Origin: Anaerolineales bacterium | GTDB lineage: Bacteria; Chloroflexota; Anaerolineae; Anaerolineales; UBA11579 | Assembly (NCBI GenBank): GCA_024710875.1 | Contig: JANJTX010000135.1 | Coordinates: 1 to 40,893 of the forward strand | Direction: 5' to 3' | DNA length: 40,893 bases | In this document: one piece after another, positions 32,905 to 40,789 of the stretch | How the letters are laid out: every line of letters begins with the position of its first letter | How positions within the stretch are numbered: position 1 is the first letter of the stretch | Translations under genes and position numbers: made by a program | The notes under the pieces: generated by a model | The model's database searches: none | What the model saw: the letters and a program-made list of their open reading frames with translations, nothing else | What the model was told of the DNA's origin: nothing

Positions 32905-33699
32905 ATGCGCCAATACCTGGACTTGATGCAGCATGTGCTTGACCACGGGGCGGAGAAAACCGACCGCACCGGTACGGGCACGCGCTCGGTGTTTGGCTAC
33001 CAGATGCGCTATGACCTGGCGCAGGGCTTTCCGCTGGTGACCACCAAGCAAATTCACACCAAGTCCATTATCCATGAGTTGTTATGGTTTCTGGCGGGGG
33101 ATACCCATGTGGGCTATTTGCGGGAAAACGGCGTGCGCATCTGGAATGAATGGGCCGATGAAAACGGCGAACTTGGCCCGGTGTATGGAGCGCAATGGCG
33201 CAGTTGGCGCGGGGCAGATGGCCGCACGGTAGACCAGATTGCCGAAGTGACCGAGATGATTAAGACCAAACCCGATTCGCGACGGCTGATTGTGAGCGCC
33301 TGGAATGTGGCCGAACTGGAGCAGATGGCCCTGCCGCCCTGCCACACCCTGTTTCAGTTTTATGTGGCCGAGGGACGGCTTTCGTGCCAGTTGTACCAGC
33401 GCTCGGCGGATATTTTTCTGGGCGTGCCCTTCAACATCGCTTCGTACGCGCTGCTGACGCTGATGATGGCGCAGGTCTGTGACCTCCAGCCGGGCGATTT
33501 TGTGCACACGCTGGGCGATGCGCACCTGTACAGCAACCATTTGGAGCAGGCACGCCTGCAATTGAGCCGTGACCCGTACCCCCTGCCACTCATGCGCCTC
33601 AACCCGGCGGTCAAGGACATTTTCGATTTTCGTTATGAAGATTTCGCGCTGGAAGATTACCAGCGACACCCACACATCCCGGCGGAGGTAGCAGTATGA
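32905..33699 (+). CDS. thyA: thymidylate synthase ThyA
   Basis: This folate-dependent enzyme turns dUMP into dTMP with methylene-tetrahydrofolate. At 264 residues it has the same length as E. coli ThyA, and the catalytic cysteine in '[12 protein letters not shown]' is Cys146, the same number. Other conserved stretches are '[19 protein letters not shown]', '[20 protein letters not shown]', '[20 protein letters not shown]' and '[10 protein letters not shown]'. Its stop overlaps the folA start by 4 nt (ATGA), so the dihydrofolate it produces is recycled by the next gene product. Confidence 0.97.
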   Translation: MRQYLDLMQHVLDHGAEKTDRTGTGTRSVFGYQMRYDLAQGFPLVTTKQIHTKSIIHELLWFLAGDTHVGYLRENGVRIWNEWADENGELGPVYGAQWRSWRGADGRTVDQIAEVTEMIKTKPDSRRLIVSAWNVAELEQMALPPCHTLFQFYVAEGRLSCQLYQRSADIFLGVPFNIASYALLTLMMAQVCDLQPGDFVHTLGDAHLYSNHLEQARLQLSRDPYPLPLMRLNPAVKDIFDFRYEDFALEDYQRHPHIPAEVAV

Positions 33700-34187
33700 T
33701 CGTTTCTGTGATTGTTGCAGCCGAAGAAGGCGGCGGGATTGGCTACCAGGGGCGCGTTCCGTGGAAACTGAAGGACGACCTGAAGCTGTTTAAAGAGACG
33801 ACCATGGGGCACCACCTGATTGTGGGGCGCAAGACGTGGGAAAGCATTGGCCGGGCACTGCCGGGCCGCACGATGGTGGTGATTACCCGCCAGCCGGACT
33901 ATGTGGCCGAGGGCGCCGAGGTGGCCCACTCGCTGAGCGATGCGCTGGTGCTGGCCCAGAGCCGGGGCGAGACCGAGGCTTTCGTTGGCGGGGGCGCTGA
34001 AATATATGCCGAGGCGCTGCCGCGCGCCGACCGGATGTACTATACCCGGGTGCTGGCGCGCGTGCGGTGCGATACGCTCTTCCCGTGGCAGGGCGAACTG
34101 ACGATGCGCGAGATTGAACGGCGCGAATTCCCGGCCGATGACCGCAACGAATACGCGTTTATCTGGCGGGTGCTGGAGCGGCGCTAG
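33696..34187 (+). CDS. folA: dihydrofolate reductase FolA
   Basis: This 163-residue DHFR regenerates tetrahydrofolate with NADPH. It has '[20 protein letters not shown]' at the N-terminus, then '[20 protein letters not shown]', '[13 protein letters not shown]' and '[20 protein letters not shown]'. It overlaps thyA by 4 nt and is surely translated from the same mRNA. This is the true folate-pathway DHFR; the RibD-C-like gene at 20064 is a separate paralogue. Confidence 0.95.
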   Translation: MIVSVIVAAEEGGGIGYQGRVPWKLKDDLKLFKETTMGHHLIVGRKTWESIGRALPGRTMVVITRQPDYVAEGAEVAHSLSDALVLAQSRGETEAFVGGGAEIYAEALPRADRMYYTRVLARVRCDTLFPWQGELTMREIERREFPADDRNEYAFIWRVLERR

Positions 34188-34221
34188 GTTTTTTGGGAAC
34201 TGCTTAACATTTTCTAACAGA

Positions 34222-34227
34222 TATAAT
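34222..34227 (+). promoter_or_regulatory. orphan -10-like TATAAT after folA
   Basis: A perfect TATAAT on the + strand in the 179-nt gap between folA and the - strand lipoprotein gene. No + strand gene follows for 880 nt, only the palindrome at 34269-34296. It may be chance or start a short RNA. Confidence 0.25.
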
Positions 34228-34268
34228 AAGTTGCATTTTCGAGTGCGGAACTTGAATGGAATTCTCGC

Positions 34269-34296
34269 GTAGGGGCGACCTGCAGGTCGCCCCTAC
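34269..34296. repeat. perfect 28-nt palindrome, dispersed repeat copy
   Basis: The left arm GTAGGGGCGACCTG mirrors the right arm exactly, centre CTGCAG. It shares its ends with the palindrome at 16629-16679 and its core with 3896-3921. It lies between folA and a convergent gene but lacks a T-tract, so a REP-like dispersed element is more likely than a classic terminator. Confidence 0.75.
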
Positions 34297-34366
34297 CTGT
34301 GCTTGACACTATTTCCTAATCTGGGGTGGTCCTTCAATCGGGCTAGGGCCAGCCGCCTGCTCACCC

Positions 34367-34987
34367 CTACCGCACGCGGGTGTAAATGTAGGCGCGCTCG
34401 ATGAGCACAACCGTTCCGTCAGCGGCGGCGGGGAGCGTTTCAAAACGGGCGGTCAGGGCCAGTAATTTGCCGTCTTCCAGCAATTCAAAGGTAATTGAAA
34501 GAGTCGGGTTATCCACCAGCGGGGCCTGGTCTTCCAGCGGGGTGGGGATGCCATCCTGGCTGGCGCGGTACACACACAGGTTGCCCCACGATTCAGTCAT
34601 GCGGGCGGGCAGGGCGGCCAGGTCTTCGGCGCGCCAGCTAATCTGGCCGCTGGTTTCGCTGGTGTAGTTGATTTGGATGGGGATTTGATAGGCGCCGGTC
34701 AGAGCGCAGGCCCAGTCTTCGGCCTGGCCGTGCAGGCGGTAACTGGTGCCGGCTTCTTCGGCCAGGGTCAGGCTGCTTTCATCAATTTGCAGGCGGGTGC
34801 CGAGGATGACAAACGGCGGCTGGATGACCGGCTGGTCCGGCCCGATACTGCGGCGCACAATCATCTCACTGCGTTCCCAGTTGCCGTCCAGCGTGCGGCC
34901 GCCGAAGAACGCCGGCAGGGCGCAACCCGCCAGCATGGCCGAGAGAATGAGAATAGTGGCGAGACGAACGAGCGGATGAGTGCGCAT
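34367..34987 (-). CDS. small lipoprotein of unknown function
   Basis: This 206-residue protein has a signal peptide ending in lipobox LAGC (Cys22) and a beta-rich mature part that starts 'LDGNWERSEMIV' and ends 'VLIERAYIYTRVR'. I do not recognise the family. The pattern (a short hydrophobic-alternating domain, two Cys in 'WACALTG' and 'NLCVY' that could form a disulfide) resembles lipocalin-like or META-like lipoproteins, but that is only an impression. GGAGG (34994-34998) lies 6 nt before the ATG and TATAAT at 35013-35018 (- strand) upstream of it. It appears to be monocistronic. Confidence 0.75.
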   Translation of the reverse strand: MRTHPLVRLATILILSAMLAGCALPAFFGGRTLDGNWERSEMIVRRSIGPDQPVIQPPFVILGTRLQIDESSLTLAEEAGTSYRLHGQAEDWACALTGAYQIPIQINYTSETSGQISWRAEDLAALPARMTESWGNLCVYRASQDGIPTPLEDQAPLVDNPTLSITFELLEDGKLLALTARFETLPAAADGTVVLIERAYIYTRVR

Positions 34988-35012
34988 GCTGTACCTCCGG
35001 CGGTGTTGGTCA

Positions 35013-35018
35013 ATTATA
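35013..35018 (-). promoter_or_regulatory. -10 box of the small lipoprotein gene
   Basis: TATAAT read on the - strand, 25 nt upstream of the ATG, followed by GGAGG. No clear -35 at normal spacing. Confidence 0.5.
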
Positions 35019-35111
35019 GAGTTGAAATGCAGGCGTAAAACATGACAATTTCAGTTTGACTGTCCTATCGTCCAGTCGGGTCAGGAGGCCATTGGTGGTA
35101 AGATTCCTGCC

Positions 35112-35843
35112 GTGTCCCCGACGATGATACAACCCGATGAAATCCGTGTGCTGTACGACGGGTTTGACGCGCCAATCGCCGGGCTGGACTGCGGCCAGAA
35201 GTGCGCCCCGTACAATGCCAGCGGCAAACCGTTTTGCTGTGACATCTGCCACGCCGTGCCCACCGCCTACACCGGCGAGTGGCAGTATTTGCAGGCCAAT
35301 ACCGACCTGTGGCATGAGTGGAAAGCTGAGCAATGCGTGGAGAGCGAAGCCGAACGGCTGGAAGAAGTCGCCCGCTTGGAAGCCGAAACGCCGGACAATA
35401 TGGCCCTGATCGAGTGCCTTGGGCCGGACGCCTGCCAGCGCGACTACCGCGCCCTCACCTGCCGCCAGTTCCCGTTTTTTCCGTACCTCACGTCAGACTA
35501 TCGCTTTATCGGGCTGGCGTACTACTGGGAATATGAGCAGGTGTGCTGGGTCATCAGCAACTTGCAGGTCGTAACCGACGCCTACCGCCAGCAATTTGTG
35601 GCGACCTTCGATGAGCTTTTTAACCGCATGCCGGAAGAGATGGATAGCTACGCCGCCCACTCCGAGCACATGCGGGCCGAGTACGCCCGCCGCCGCCAGA
35701 GCATCCCGCTGCTGCACCGCGACGGCGGGGTGTACCGGGTGGGGCCGAGCAATGAACGCCTGCGCCGCGCCGCCGCCGACCGCCTGCCGAAATTCGGGCC
35801 GTATAAAATCGCCGCCGCCCTGCCCTTCCCGGACGAACTCTAA
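35112..35843 (+). CDS. YkgJ-like cysteine-cluster protein
   Basis: This 243-residue protein is rich in cysteine in its first half: C27, C31, C42, C43, C46, then C75, C102, C108 and C117. 'CQRDYRALTCRQFPFFPY' resembles the 'C.iY..RP..CR.FPF' stretch of YkgJ-type (UPF0153) proteins, which are thought to bind zinc or an Fe-S cluster. The second half is helical and charged. The start is taken as GTG 35112; TAAGAT ends 7 nt upstream, so the mRNA may be leaderless. The in-frame ATG at 35124 is equally possible. It ends 15 nt before an ABC exporter pair, so all three genes may form one operon. The function is unknown. Confidence 0.7.
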   Translation: MSPTMIQPDEIRVLYDGFDAPIAGLDCGQKCAPYNASGKPFCCDICHAVPTAYTGEWQYLQANTDLWHEWKAEQCVESEAERLEEVARLEAETPDNMALIECLGPDACQRDYRALTCRQFPFFPYLTSDYRFIGLAYYWEYEQVCWVISNLQVVTDAYRQQFVATFDELFNRMPEEMDSYAAHSEHMRAEYARRRQSIPLLHRDGGVYRVGPSNERLRRAAADRLPKFGPYKIAAALPFPDEL

Positions 35844-35858
35844 GGAAATTGAGAATCA

Positions 35859-37637
35859 ATGACAACCCAGACCCAAAGCTTTCGCGCCGAACTTTCTGAA
35901 TTCACGCTGCCCGACCGGCGGCCCACCGACCGCCGCGGTCCGATACGCTGGCTGGTGAGCCATTTCTGGCCCTACTGGTGGATAGGCGTCATCATCCTCG
36001 TCGGGGCGTTTGGCAATGCCGCCCTGGCGGCGGTGGTACCGGTGCAGGTCGGCCGGGCCTTTGACGCGATTTTGCAGTCGCCGCCGGATACCAGCGTGCT
36101 GTGGCCGATTGTGTGGCTGATTGTCGGCTCGCAACTGGTGCGCGGCGTGTTGCAGTTTGGGCGCAACTTTGGCGCTGAAGCATTGGGCCAACTCTACGAG
36201 CGCAATATCCGCGACGAACTCTACGTCTCGCTGCTGGGCAAAAGCATGACCTTCCACAGTTTGCAACCGGTGGGCGATACGATGGCGCGCGCCACCAACG
36301 ACGTGCGCGAAATTAACTTCATGTTCAACCCCGGCCTGAACCTGGTGATTGGCTCGGCGAATTTCCTGGCCCTGCCCATCTTCGTGGGCCCCACCATCCA
36401 CCCGGACCTGATTTGGACGCCGCTGATTTTCACGGTGGCCTATTTCATCGCCATGGGGCTGTACCTCAAGGAACTCGGCCCGATTACCGACACGGTGCGC
36501 AAGTCCTTTGGCACGCTCAACACCCGCCTGGCGGAAGCGCTGGATGGCATTGAAACCGTGAAGGGCCTCTCGCAGGAGCGCGAGGAAACCCGTCGCTTTG
36601 ACGGCCATGCCCGCGACTTCCGGGATGCCTCGGTGGTGCAGGGCGATGTGGAAGCGCGCTTCCTGCCGCTGTTGCTGCTGGGGCTGGCGCAGGGCGCGGC
36701 CCTGCTGCATGCGCTGGCGCTGGTGCAGGCCGGCGAAATCACGCCCGGCGATGTGGTGGCCTACTTCGGGCTGGTGAGCCTGTTCGGCTTCCCGACCTTT
36801 GTGTCGCTGTTTGCTTATTCGCAGGTCTCGCTGGGGATTGCCAGCGCCCGCCGGATTCTGGAACTGATTACGCTCGAAACCGACCTCGACCAGAATATGG
36901 GCGGCCACGCCCGCAAGATGAAGGGCGGGCTGGAGTTCCGCGGCGTGACCTTCCAGTATGCGGATAATGACCCGGCCCTGCAGGAAATCAGTTTCAAGAT
37001 TGAGCCCGGCCAGACGGTGGCGATTGTGGGCCAGACCGGGGCGGGCAAGACCAGCCTCGCCAAACTGGTCAACCGTACTTATGATGTTTCCAGCGGGCAG
37101 GTGCTGGTGGATGGCGTGGATGTGCGCCAGTGGGGGCTGGCGGCCCTGCGCCAGCAGGTGAGCATCATCGAGCAGGACATTTTTCTGTTCAGCCGCACGA
37201 TTGCCGATAACATCGCCTTTGGCAAGCCCGGGGCGACGCGTGAAGAAGTGATTACGGCGGCGCAGGCGGCCCAGGCGCATGAATTCATTCAGGATTTTCA
37301 GGACGGCTACGATACGGTCATCGGCGAGCGCGGCGTGACGCTTTCGGGCGGGCAGCGGCAGCGGCTGGCGCTGGCACGCGCCTTCCTGACCAACCCGCGC
37401 ATTCTGGTGCTGGATGACTCGACCAGCGCCATTGACAGCGCCACCGAGGACCTCATCCAGCGCGCGATTTACTCGGCGGCCAAGGGGCGTACGACCCTCA
37501 TCATCACCCACCGCCTGTCACAAATCCGCTGGGCGGACCTGATTCTGGTGATGCGCCAGGGGCGGCTGGTGGCGGTCGGCACGCATGACGACCTGCTGAA
37601 GACTTCGGACGTGTACCGCCGGATTTTTACGGAATAG
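35859..37637 (+). CDS. ABC half-transporter, degenerate-site subunit of a likely heterodimeric exporter
   Basis: The protein has 592 residues. An N-terminal six-helix membrane domain of the exporter type (first helix 'YWWIGVIILVGAFGNAALAA', about 40-60) is followed by a nucleotide-binding domain (about 350-590): Walker A 'GQTGAGKTS', signature LSGGQ, Walker B 'ILVLDDSTSAID' and switch His in 'IITHRLS'. The residue after the Walker B Asp is Asp instead of the catalytic Glu, which marks the non-hydrolysing site of heterodimeric exporters such as TM287/288. The partner lies 111 nt downstream. The substrate could be a drug, lipid or peptide; sequence does not decide. Confidence 0.92.
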   Translation: MTTQTQSFRAELSEFTLPDRRPTDRRGPIRWLVSHFWPYWWIGVIILVGAFGNAALAAVVPVQVGRAFDAILQSPPDTSVLWPIVWLIVGSQLVRGVLQFGRNFGAEALGQLYERNIRDELYVSLLGKSMTFHSLQPVGDTMARATNDVREINFMFNPGLNLVIGSANFLALPIFVGPTIHPDLIWTPLIFTVAYFIAMGLYLKELGPITDTVRKSFGTLNTRLAEALDGIETVKGLSQEREETRRFDGHARDFRDASVVQGDVEARFLPLLLLGLAQGAALLHALALVQAGEITPGDVVAYFGLVSLFGFPTFVSLFAYSQVSLGIASARRILELITLETDLDQNMGGHARKMKGGLEFRGVTFQYADNDPALQEISFKIEPGQTVAIVGQTGAGKTSLAKLVNRTYDVSSGQVLVDGVDVRQWGLAALRQQVSIIEQDIFLFSRTIADNIAFGKPGATREEVITAAQAAQAHEFIQDFQDGYDTVIGERGVTLSGGQRQRLALARAFLTNPRILVLDDSTSAIDSATEDLIQRAIYSAAKGRTTLIITHRLSQIRWADLILVMRQGRLVAVGTHDDLLKTSDVYRRIFTE

Positions 37638-37647
37638 AAAAGCGGTA

Positions 37648-37675
37648 ATTAGAAATTAGAAATTAGAGATTAGAT
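37648..37675. repeat. four tandem 7-nt repeats ATTAGA(A/G/T)
   Basis: ATTAGAA, ATTAGAA, ATTAGAG and ATTAGAT follow each other in the 111-nt gap between the two ABC genes. The gap is AT-rich compared with the coding DNA. Its role is unknown. Confidence 0.85.
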
Positions 37676-37748
37676 AGTTGCTGTTGATTAAGATGGCGTG
37701 ACCTGTAAAAACACAAATAGACCAACCAGCAAAGTGAGCCGGTGAATT

Positions 37749-39560
37749 ATGGGATTTTTCTCAAGCCTTGAAGTAGAAACCTACGACCGCCAGTACAGCG
37801 ATAAAGACCTGCTGCGCCGGATGGCGAAGTATTTTGGCCGCCACCGCCGCCGCCTGACGGGCATTGTGGCCTTTTTGCTGCTGGTCACGCTGGCGAGCGC
37901 GGCGGTGCCGCTGCTGGTGAGCGCCGCCATGGACCAGGTGCAACGCAGCATGGCGGCCGACCTCATCTGGCTGCTGGGCGGCTCGGTGGTGATGGCTGGC
38001 ATTCTGGTGTGGTTCGCCAACTGGATTCAACGCCGCATGATGGCGCGCGTGATTGGCGATGTGGTCATGGACATCCGCAGCGATGCCTTCCGGGCGGCGA
38101 TGGGGCATGACCTCTCGTTTTATGATGAGCATTCCTCTGGGCGGATTGTGTCGCGCATCACTTCGGACACCCGCGAATTCGGGCAGGTGGTTGACCTGAT
38201 TACCAACCTGTTCTCACAGTTGGCACAGGCGCTCATCCTGGGCGTGGTGCTGATGTTCATTGAAGCGCGGCTGATGCTCTACCTGCTGATTTACCTGCCG
38301 CTGGTGTTCCTGATTGCGCTCGGTTTCCGTAACCTGGCGCGCAAGGTCACCCGCAAGGGCTTCCGGGCGATGGGCAACGTGAATGCCGCCATCAAAGAGA
38401 CTGTCAGCGGGATTCTGGTGGCCAAGAACTTCCGTCAGGAGCAGGCGATTTTTAATGAGTTTGACGGGGCCAACCGCACCTCGTTCGATGCCAATATCCA
38501 GCGCGGGCTGGTCATCAGCACCATTTTCCCGACCCTCAACGCGGTGGCCGGGATTGGCTCGGCGATGATTGTGTACGTGGGGGGGAATGCCTCGGCTGCC
38601 GGGGTAATCACCGTGGGGGCCTGGTACTTGTTCCTGCAAAGTCTGGATGCGTTCTGGTTCCCGATGCTCAACCTTTCGGCGTTCTGGGCGCAGTTGCAGA
38701 GCGGGCTGTCGGCCGCCGAGCGCGCCTTCGCCCTGATTGACGCTGACCCGAAGGTGGTGCAGGTGGCGCATAATAGCGTGCCGAAACTGAAGGGCGAAGT
38801 GCGCTTTGAAAAAGTCGGCTTCCAGTACAACGAGCAGGAAGTGGTGCTGAAGGAGTTTGACCTGCACATTAAGCCGGGTGAAACCGTGGCGCTGGTGGGG
38901 CATACCGGGGCGGGCAAGTCTTCGATTGCCAAGCTGACCTCACGCTTTTATGAGTTCCAGCACGGCCAGGTGCTGATTGACGGGCAGGACATCCGCAGTT
39001 TTGATTTGCTCGAGTACCGCAAGCAACTGGGGATTGTGTCGCAGATTCCGTTTTTGTTTTCCGAAACGGTGATGCAGAACATCCGCTATGCCAACCCGGA
39101 CGTAACCGAGGACGAAGTGCTGGCCCTGGCGCGCCAGATTGGGGACGGCGAGTGGCTGGAGACTTTCCCGAATGGTCTGGCGACCGAAGTGGGCGAGCGC
39201 GGCGGCCGGTTGAGCATGGGCCAGCGCCAACTGGTGGTGCTGTTGCGAGTGCTGGTGCAGAAGCCGGCCATCTTTATTCTGGATGAGGCCACCGCCAGCA
39301 TTGACCCGTTTACCGAGTGGCAAATCCAGCAGGCGTTGAACCTGATTTTGAAGAACACGACCAGCATTCTGATTGCGCACCGCTTGAGCACCGTGCGGGC
39401 GGCGGACCGGATTATCGTGCTGCGCCAGGGGCAGATTATCGAAGAGGGCAACCACGACGGGCTGTTGGCGCAGGGCGGGCATTACGCCGACCTGTACAAT
39501 ACCTATTTCCGGCACCAGAGTCTGGCGTATGTGGAGTCTGCGCGGCAGTTCGCGGAGTAG
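37749..39560 (+). CDS. ABC half-transporter, catalytic-site subunit of a likely heterodimeric exporter
   Basis: The protein has 603 residues. Six membrane helices (first about 38-58, 'GIVAFLLLVTLASAAVPLLV') precede the nucleotide-binding domain (about 355-590): Walker A 'GHTGAGKSS', Walker B 'IFILDEATASID' with the catalytic Glu, and switch His in 'LIAHRLS'. The signature is LSMGQ instead of LSGGQ. The change falls on the side that faces the degenerate ATP site of the partner encoded upstream, while the partner's intact LSGGQ faces this protein's intact Glu. This is the expected asymmetry of a heterodimer with one consensus and one degenerate site. The ribosome-binding site before ATG 37749 is weak. 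Confidence 0.92.
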   Translation: MGFFSSLEVETYDRQYSDKDLLRRMAKYFGRHRRRLTGIVAFLLLVTLASAAVPLLVSAAMDQVQRSMAADLIWLLGGSVVMAGILVWFANWIQRRMMARVIGDVVMDIRSDAFRAAMGHDLSFYDEHSSGRIVSRITSDTREFGQVVDLITNLFSQLAQALILGVVLMFIEARLMLYLLIYLPLVFLIALGFRNLARKVTRKGFRAMGNVNAAIKETVSGILVAKNFRQEQAIFNEFDGANRTSFDANIQRGLVISTIFPTLNAVAGIGSAMIVYVGGNASAAGVITVGAWYLFLQSLDAFWFPMLNLSAFWAQLQSGLSAAERAFALIDADPKVVQVAHNSVPKLKGEVRFEKVGFQYNEQEVVLKEFDLHIKPGETVALVGHTGAGKSSIAKLTSRFYEFQHGQVLIDGQDIRSFDLLEYRKQLGIVSQIPFLFSETVMQNIRYANPDVTEDEVLALARQIGDGEWLETFPNGLATEVGERGGRLSMGQRQLVVLLRVLVQKPAIFILDEATASIDPFTEWQIQQALNLILKNTTSILIAHRLSTVRAADRIIVLRQGQIIEEGNHDGLLAQGGHYADLYNTYFRHQSLAYVESARQFAE

Positions 39561-39579
39561 GTAGGGCGTGGCAGGGGGA

Positions 39580-39765
39580 TTTTCACCACAGAGGCACAGA
39601 GACACAGAGACACAGAGGAAGGCAAGGGGGAGGGTCGAATGCCCGTGGAGGGGGTGTTATTCGCGGGTTGGCCGGGATTCCGGAGTTGGCTGCTCCAACT
39701 CTTATGCTCGGAATGACAAAACGGGTGAGATTGCTTCGGTCTGCGGCCTCGCAATGACAGGGCGG
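39580..39765. repeat. third copy of the dispersed A and B elements
   Basis: TTTCACCACAGAGGCACAGAG begins near 39581 and continues into three 8-nt repeats ACACAGAG (to about 39617). Near 39673-39720 'CGGGATTCCGGAG' and 'CTCGGAATGACAAA' resemble element B at 16595, with a 7-bp stem GAGTTGG/CCAACTC (39683-39701). Near 39724-39760 'GATTGCTTCGG' and 'CTCGCAATGACA' form another mirrored unit. The stretch between the ABC pair and trmD has no gene. Confidence 0.65.
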
Positions 39766-39768
39766 GGG

Positions 39769-40503
39769 TTAGTCTTCCGGCCAGCCGAGGGTATGCAGGT
39801 AGGCGCGGTCTTCGGCGGTGAGGGGCGCAGTGGCGAGCAGGTCGGGCCGCTGGCGCAGGGTGCGCTCCAGCGATTGCTGCCGCCGCCAGCGGTCAATTTC
39901 GGCGTGGTTGCCGGAAAGCAGGATGTCAGGAATCGGCCAGCCGCGAAACTCGGGCGGGCGGGTGTAGTGCGGGTATTCCAGCAGGCCGCTGGCGTGGCTG
40001 TCATCGGCCGCGCCGGTGGGGTCGCCGAGCGCGCCGGGCAGCAGGCGGGTGACGGCATCGATGACGGCCAGGGCGGGCAGTTCGCCGCCGGTGAGCACGA
40101 AATCGCCGAGGCTGACCTGGTCGGTGATGAGGTGTTGGCGCACGCGCTCGTCAATGCCTTCGTAGCGGCCGCACAGCAGGGCGAGGCGCGGCTGGGCGGC
40201 CAGCTCGGCGGCGATGCGCTGGGTGAAGGGCCGCCCCTGGGGCGTGAGCAGGATGACCGGGCAGGCGGGCGGCGCGCCGAGTATCGCTTCGACGGCGGCG
40301 AAAATCGGCTCGGGTTTCATCACCATGCCGCCGCCGCCGCCGTAGGGGGTGTCATCGGTGGTGTGGTGTTTGTCGGTGGTATGGTCGCGGATGTTGTGGA
40401 CGTGGACTTCAAGCAGGTTTTGCTGGCGGGCGCGTTTGAGGATGCTCTCGTCGAGGTAGGGCGGGAAGATTTCGGGGAAGAGGGTGAAGACATCAAAACG
40501 CAT
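39769..40503 (-). CDS. trmD: tRNA (guanine(37)-N1)-methyltransferase TrmD
   Basis: TrmD methylates G37 next to the anticodon and prevents frameshifts. The 244-residue protein starts '[20 protein letters not shown]', keeps '[18 protein letters not shown]', '[20 protein letters not shown]' and the knot motif '[20 protein letters not shown]', and ends with the C-terminal helical domain ('[20 protein letters not shown]'). Here it stands alone on the - strand, without rpsP, rimM or rplS. A TAGAAT box (40510-40515, - strand) ends 6 nt before the ATG, so the mRNA is probably leaderless. Confidence 0.96.
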   Translation of the reverse strand: MRFDVFTLFPEIFPPYLDESILKRARQQNLLEVHVHNIRDHTTDKHHTTDDTPYGGGGGMVMKPEPIFAAVEAILGAPPACPVILLTPQGRPFTQRIAAELAAQPRLALLCGRYEGIDERVRQHLITDQVSLGDFVLTGGELPALAVIDAVTRLLPGALGDPTGAADDSHASGLLEYPHYTRPPEFRGWPIPDILLSGNHAEIDRWRRQQSLERTLRQRPDLLATAPLTAEDRAYLHTLGWPED

Positions 40504-40509
40504 GGGGGG

Positions 40510-40515
40510 ATTCTA
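40510..40515 (-). promoter_or_regulatory. -10 box of trmD, leaderless arrangement
   Basis: TAGAAT on the - strand, then CCCCCC, then ATG. The 6-nt distance equals that at queG and at the nucleotidyltransferase fusion. There is no purine-rich ribosome-binding site. Confidence 0.5.
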
Positions 40516-40667
40516 CCAGCCTAACTCTACGCGACGAACTCGCCCGGCCTTCCGGTTGGCGAGATTTTGACAGGCCCCCTTGCTGGCTGCAACCCCCGTT
40601 TTTGGCGCTAATTCGCCTTACAGCGAGTGGTTCCCTACGCTCTAATCTTAATTGCACGGTCTCGGTC

Positions 40668-40686
40668 GGTCAGGCGTAGCCTGACC
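40668..40686. repeat. perfect short inverted repeat
   Basis: GGTCAGGC, loop GTA, GCCTGACC: an 8-bp perfect stem inside the gene-poor right edge (40516-40893). There is no T-tract. Confidence 0.6.
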
Positions 40687-40771
40687 ACACTGCCGTAAGA
40701 AGCTAGCCAGAGTCTTGTAGGGGGCGCCAAGGTGATAGTAATGGATTGATGTAAGCAGGTTGTAAAGGCTT

Positions 40772-40789
40772 TGTAAAATCGATTTTACA
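40772..40789. promoter_or_regulatory. 18-bp perfect palindrome, operator-like
   Basis: TGTAAAATCGATTTTACA is perfectly symmetric. Another TTGTAAA half lies 11 nt upstream (40760-40766). It could be a binding site for a dimeric regulator of a gene to the right; an ATG at 40877 with AAGGATAG upstream opens a frame that leaves the window. Confidence 0.4.

Noticed and set aside
34269-34296. Rho-independent terminator for folA
   Set aside because: The palindrome is perfect but has no T-tract on either side, and related copies exist elsewhere in the window, so a dispersed repeat fits better.
35856-37511. 551-codon open frame on the - strand
   Set aside because: It is antisense to an ABC half-transporter with all motifs; typical GC-driven mirror frame.
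39568-40524. 318-codon open frame on the + strand
   Set aside because: It is antisense to trmD and begins inside dispersed repeats.
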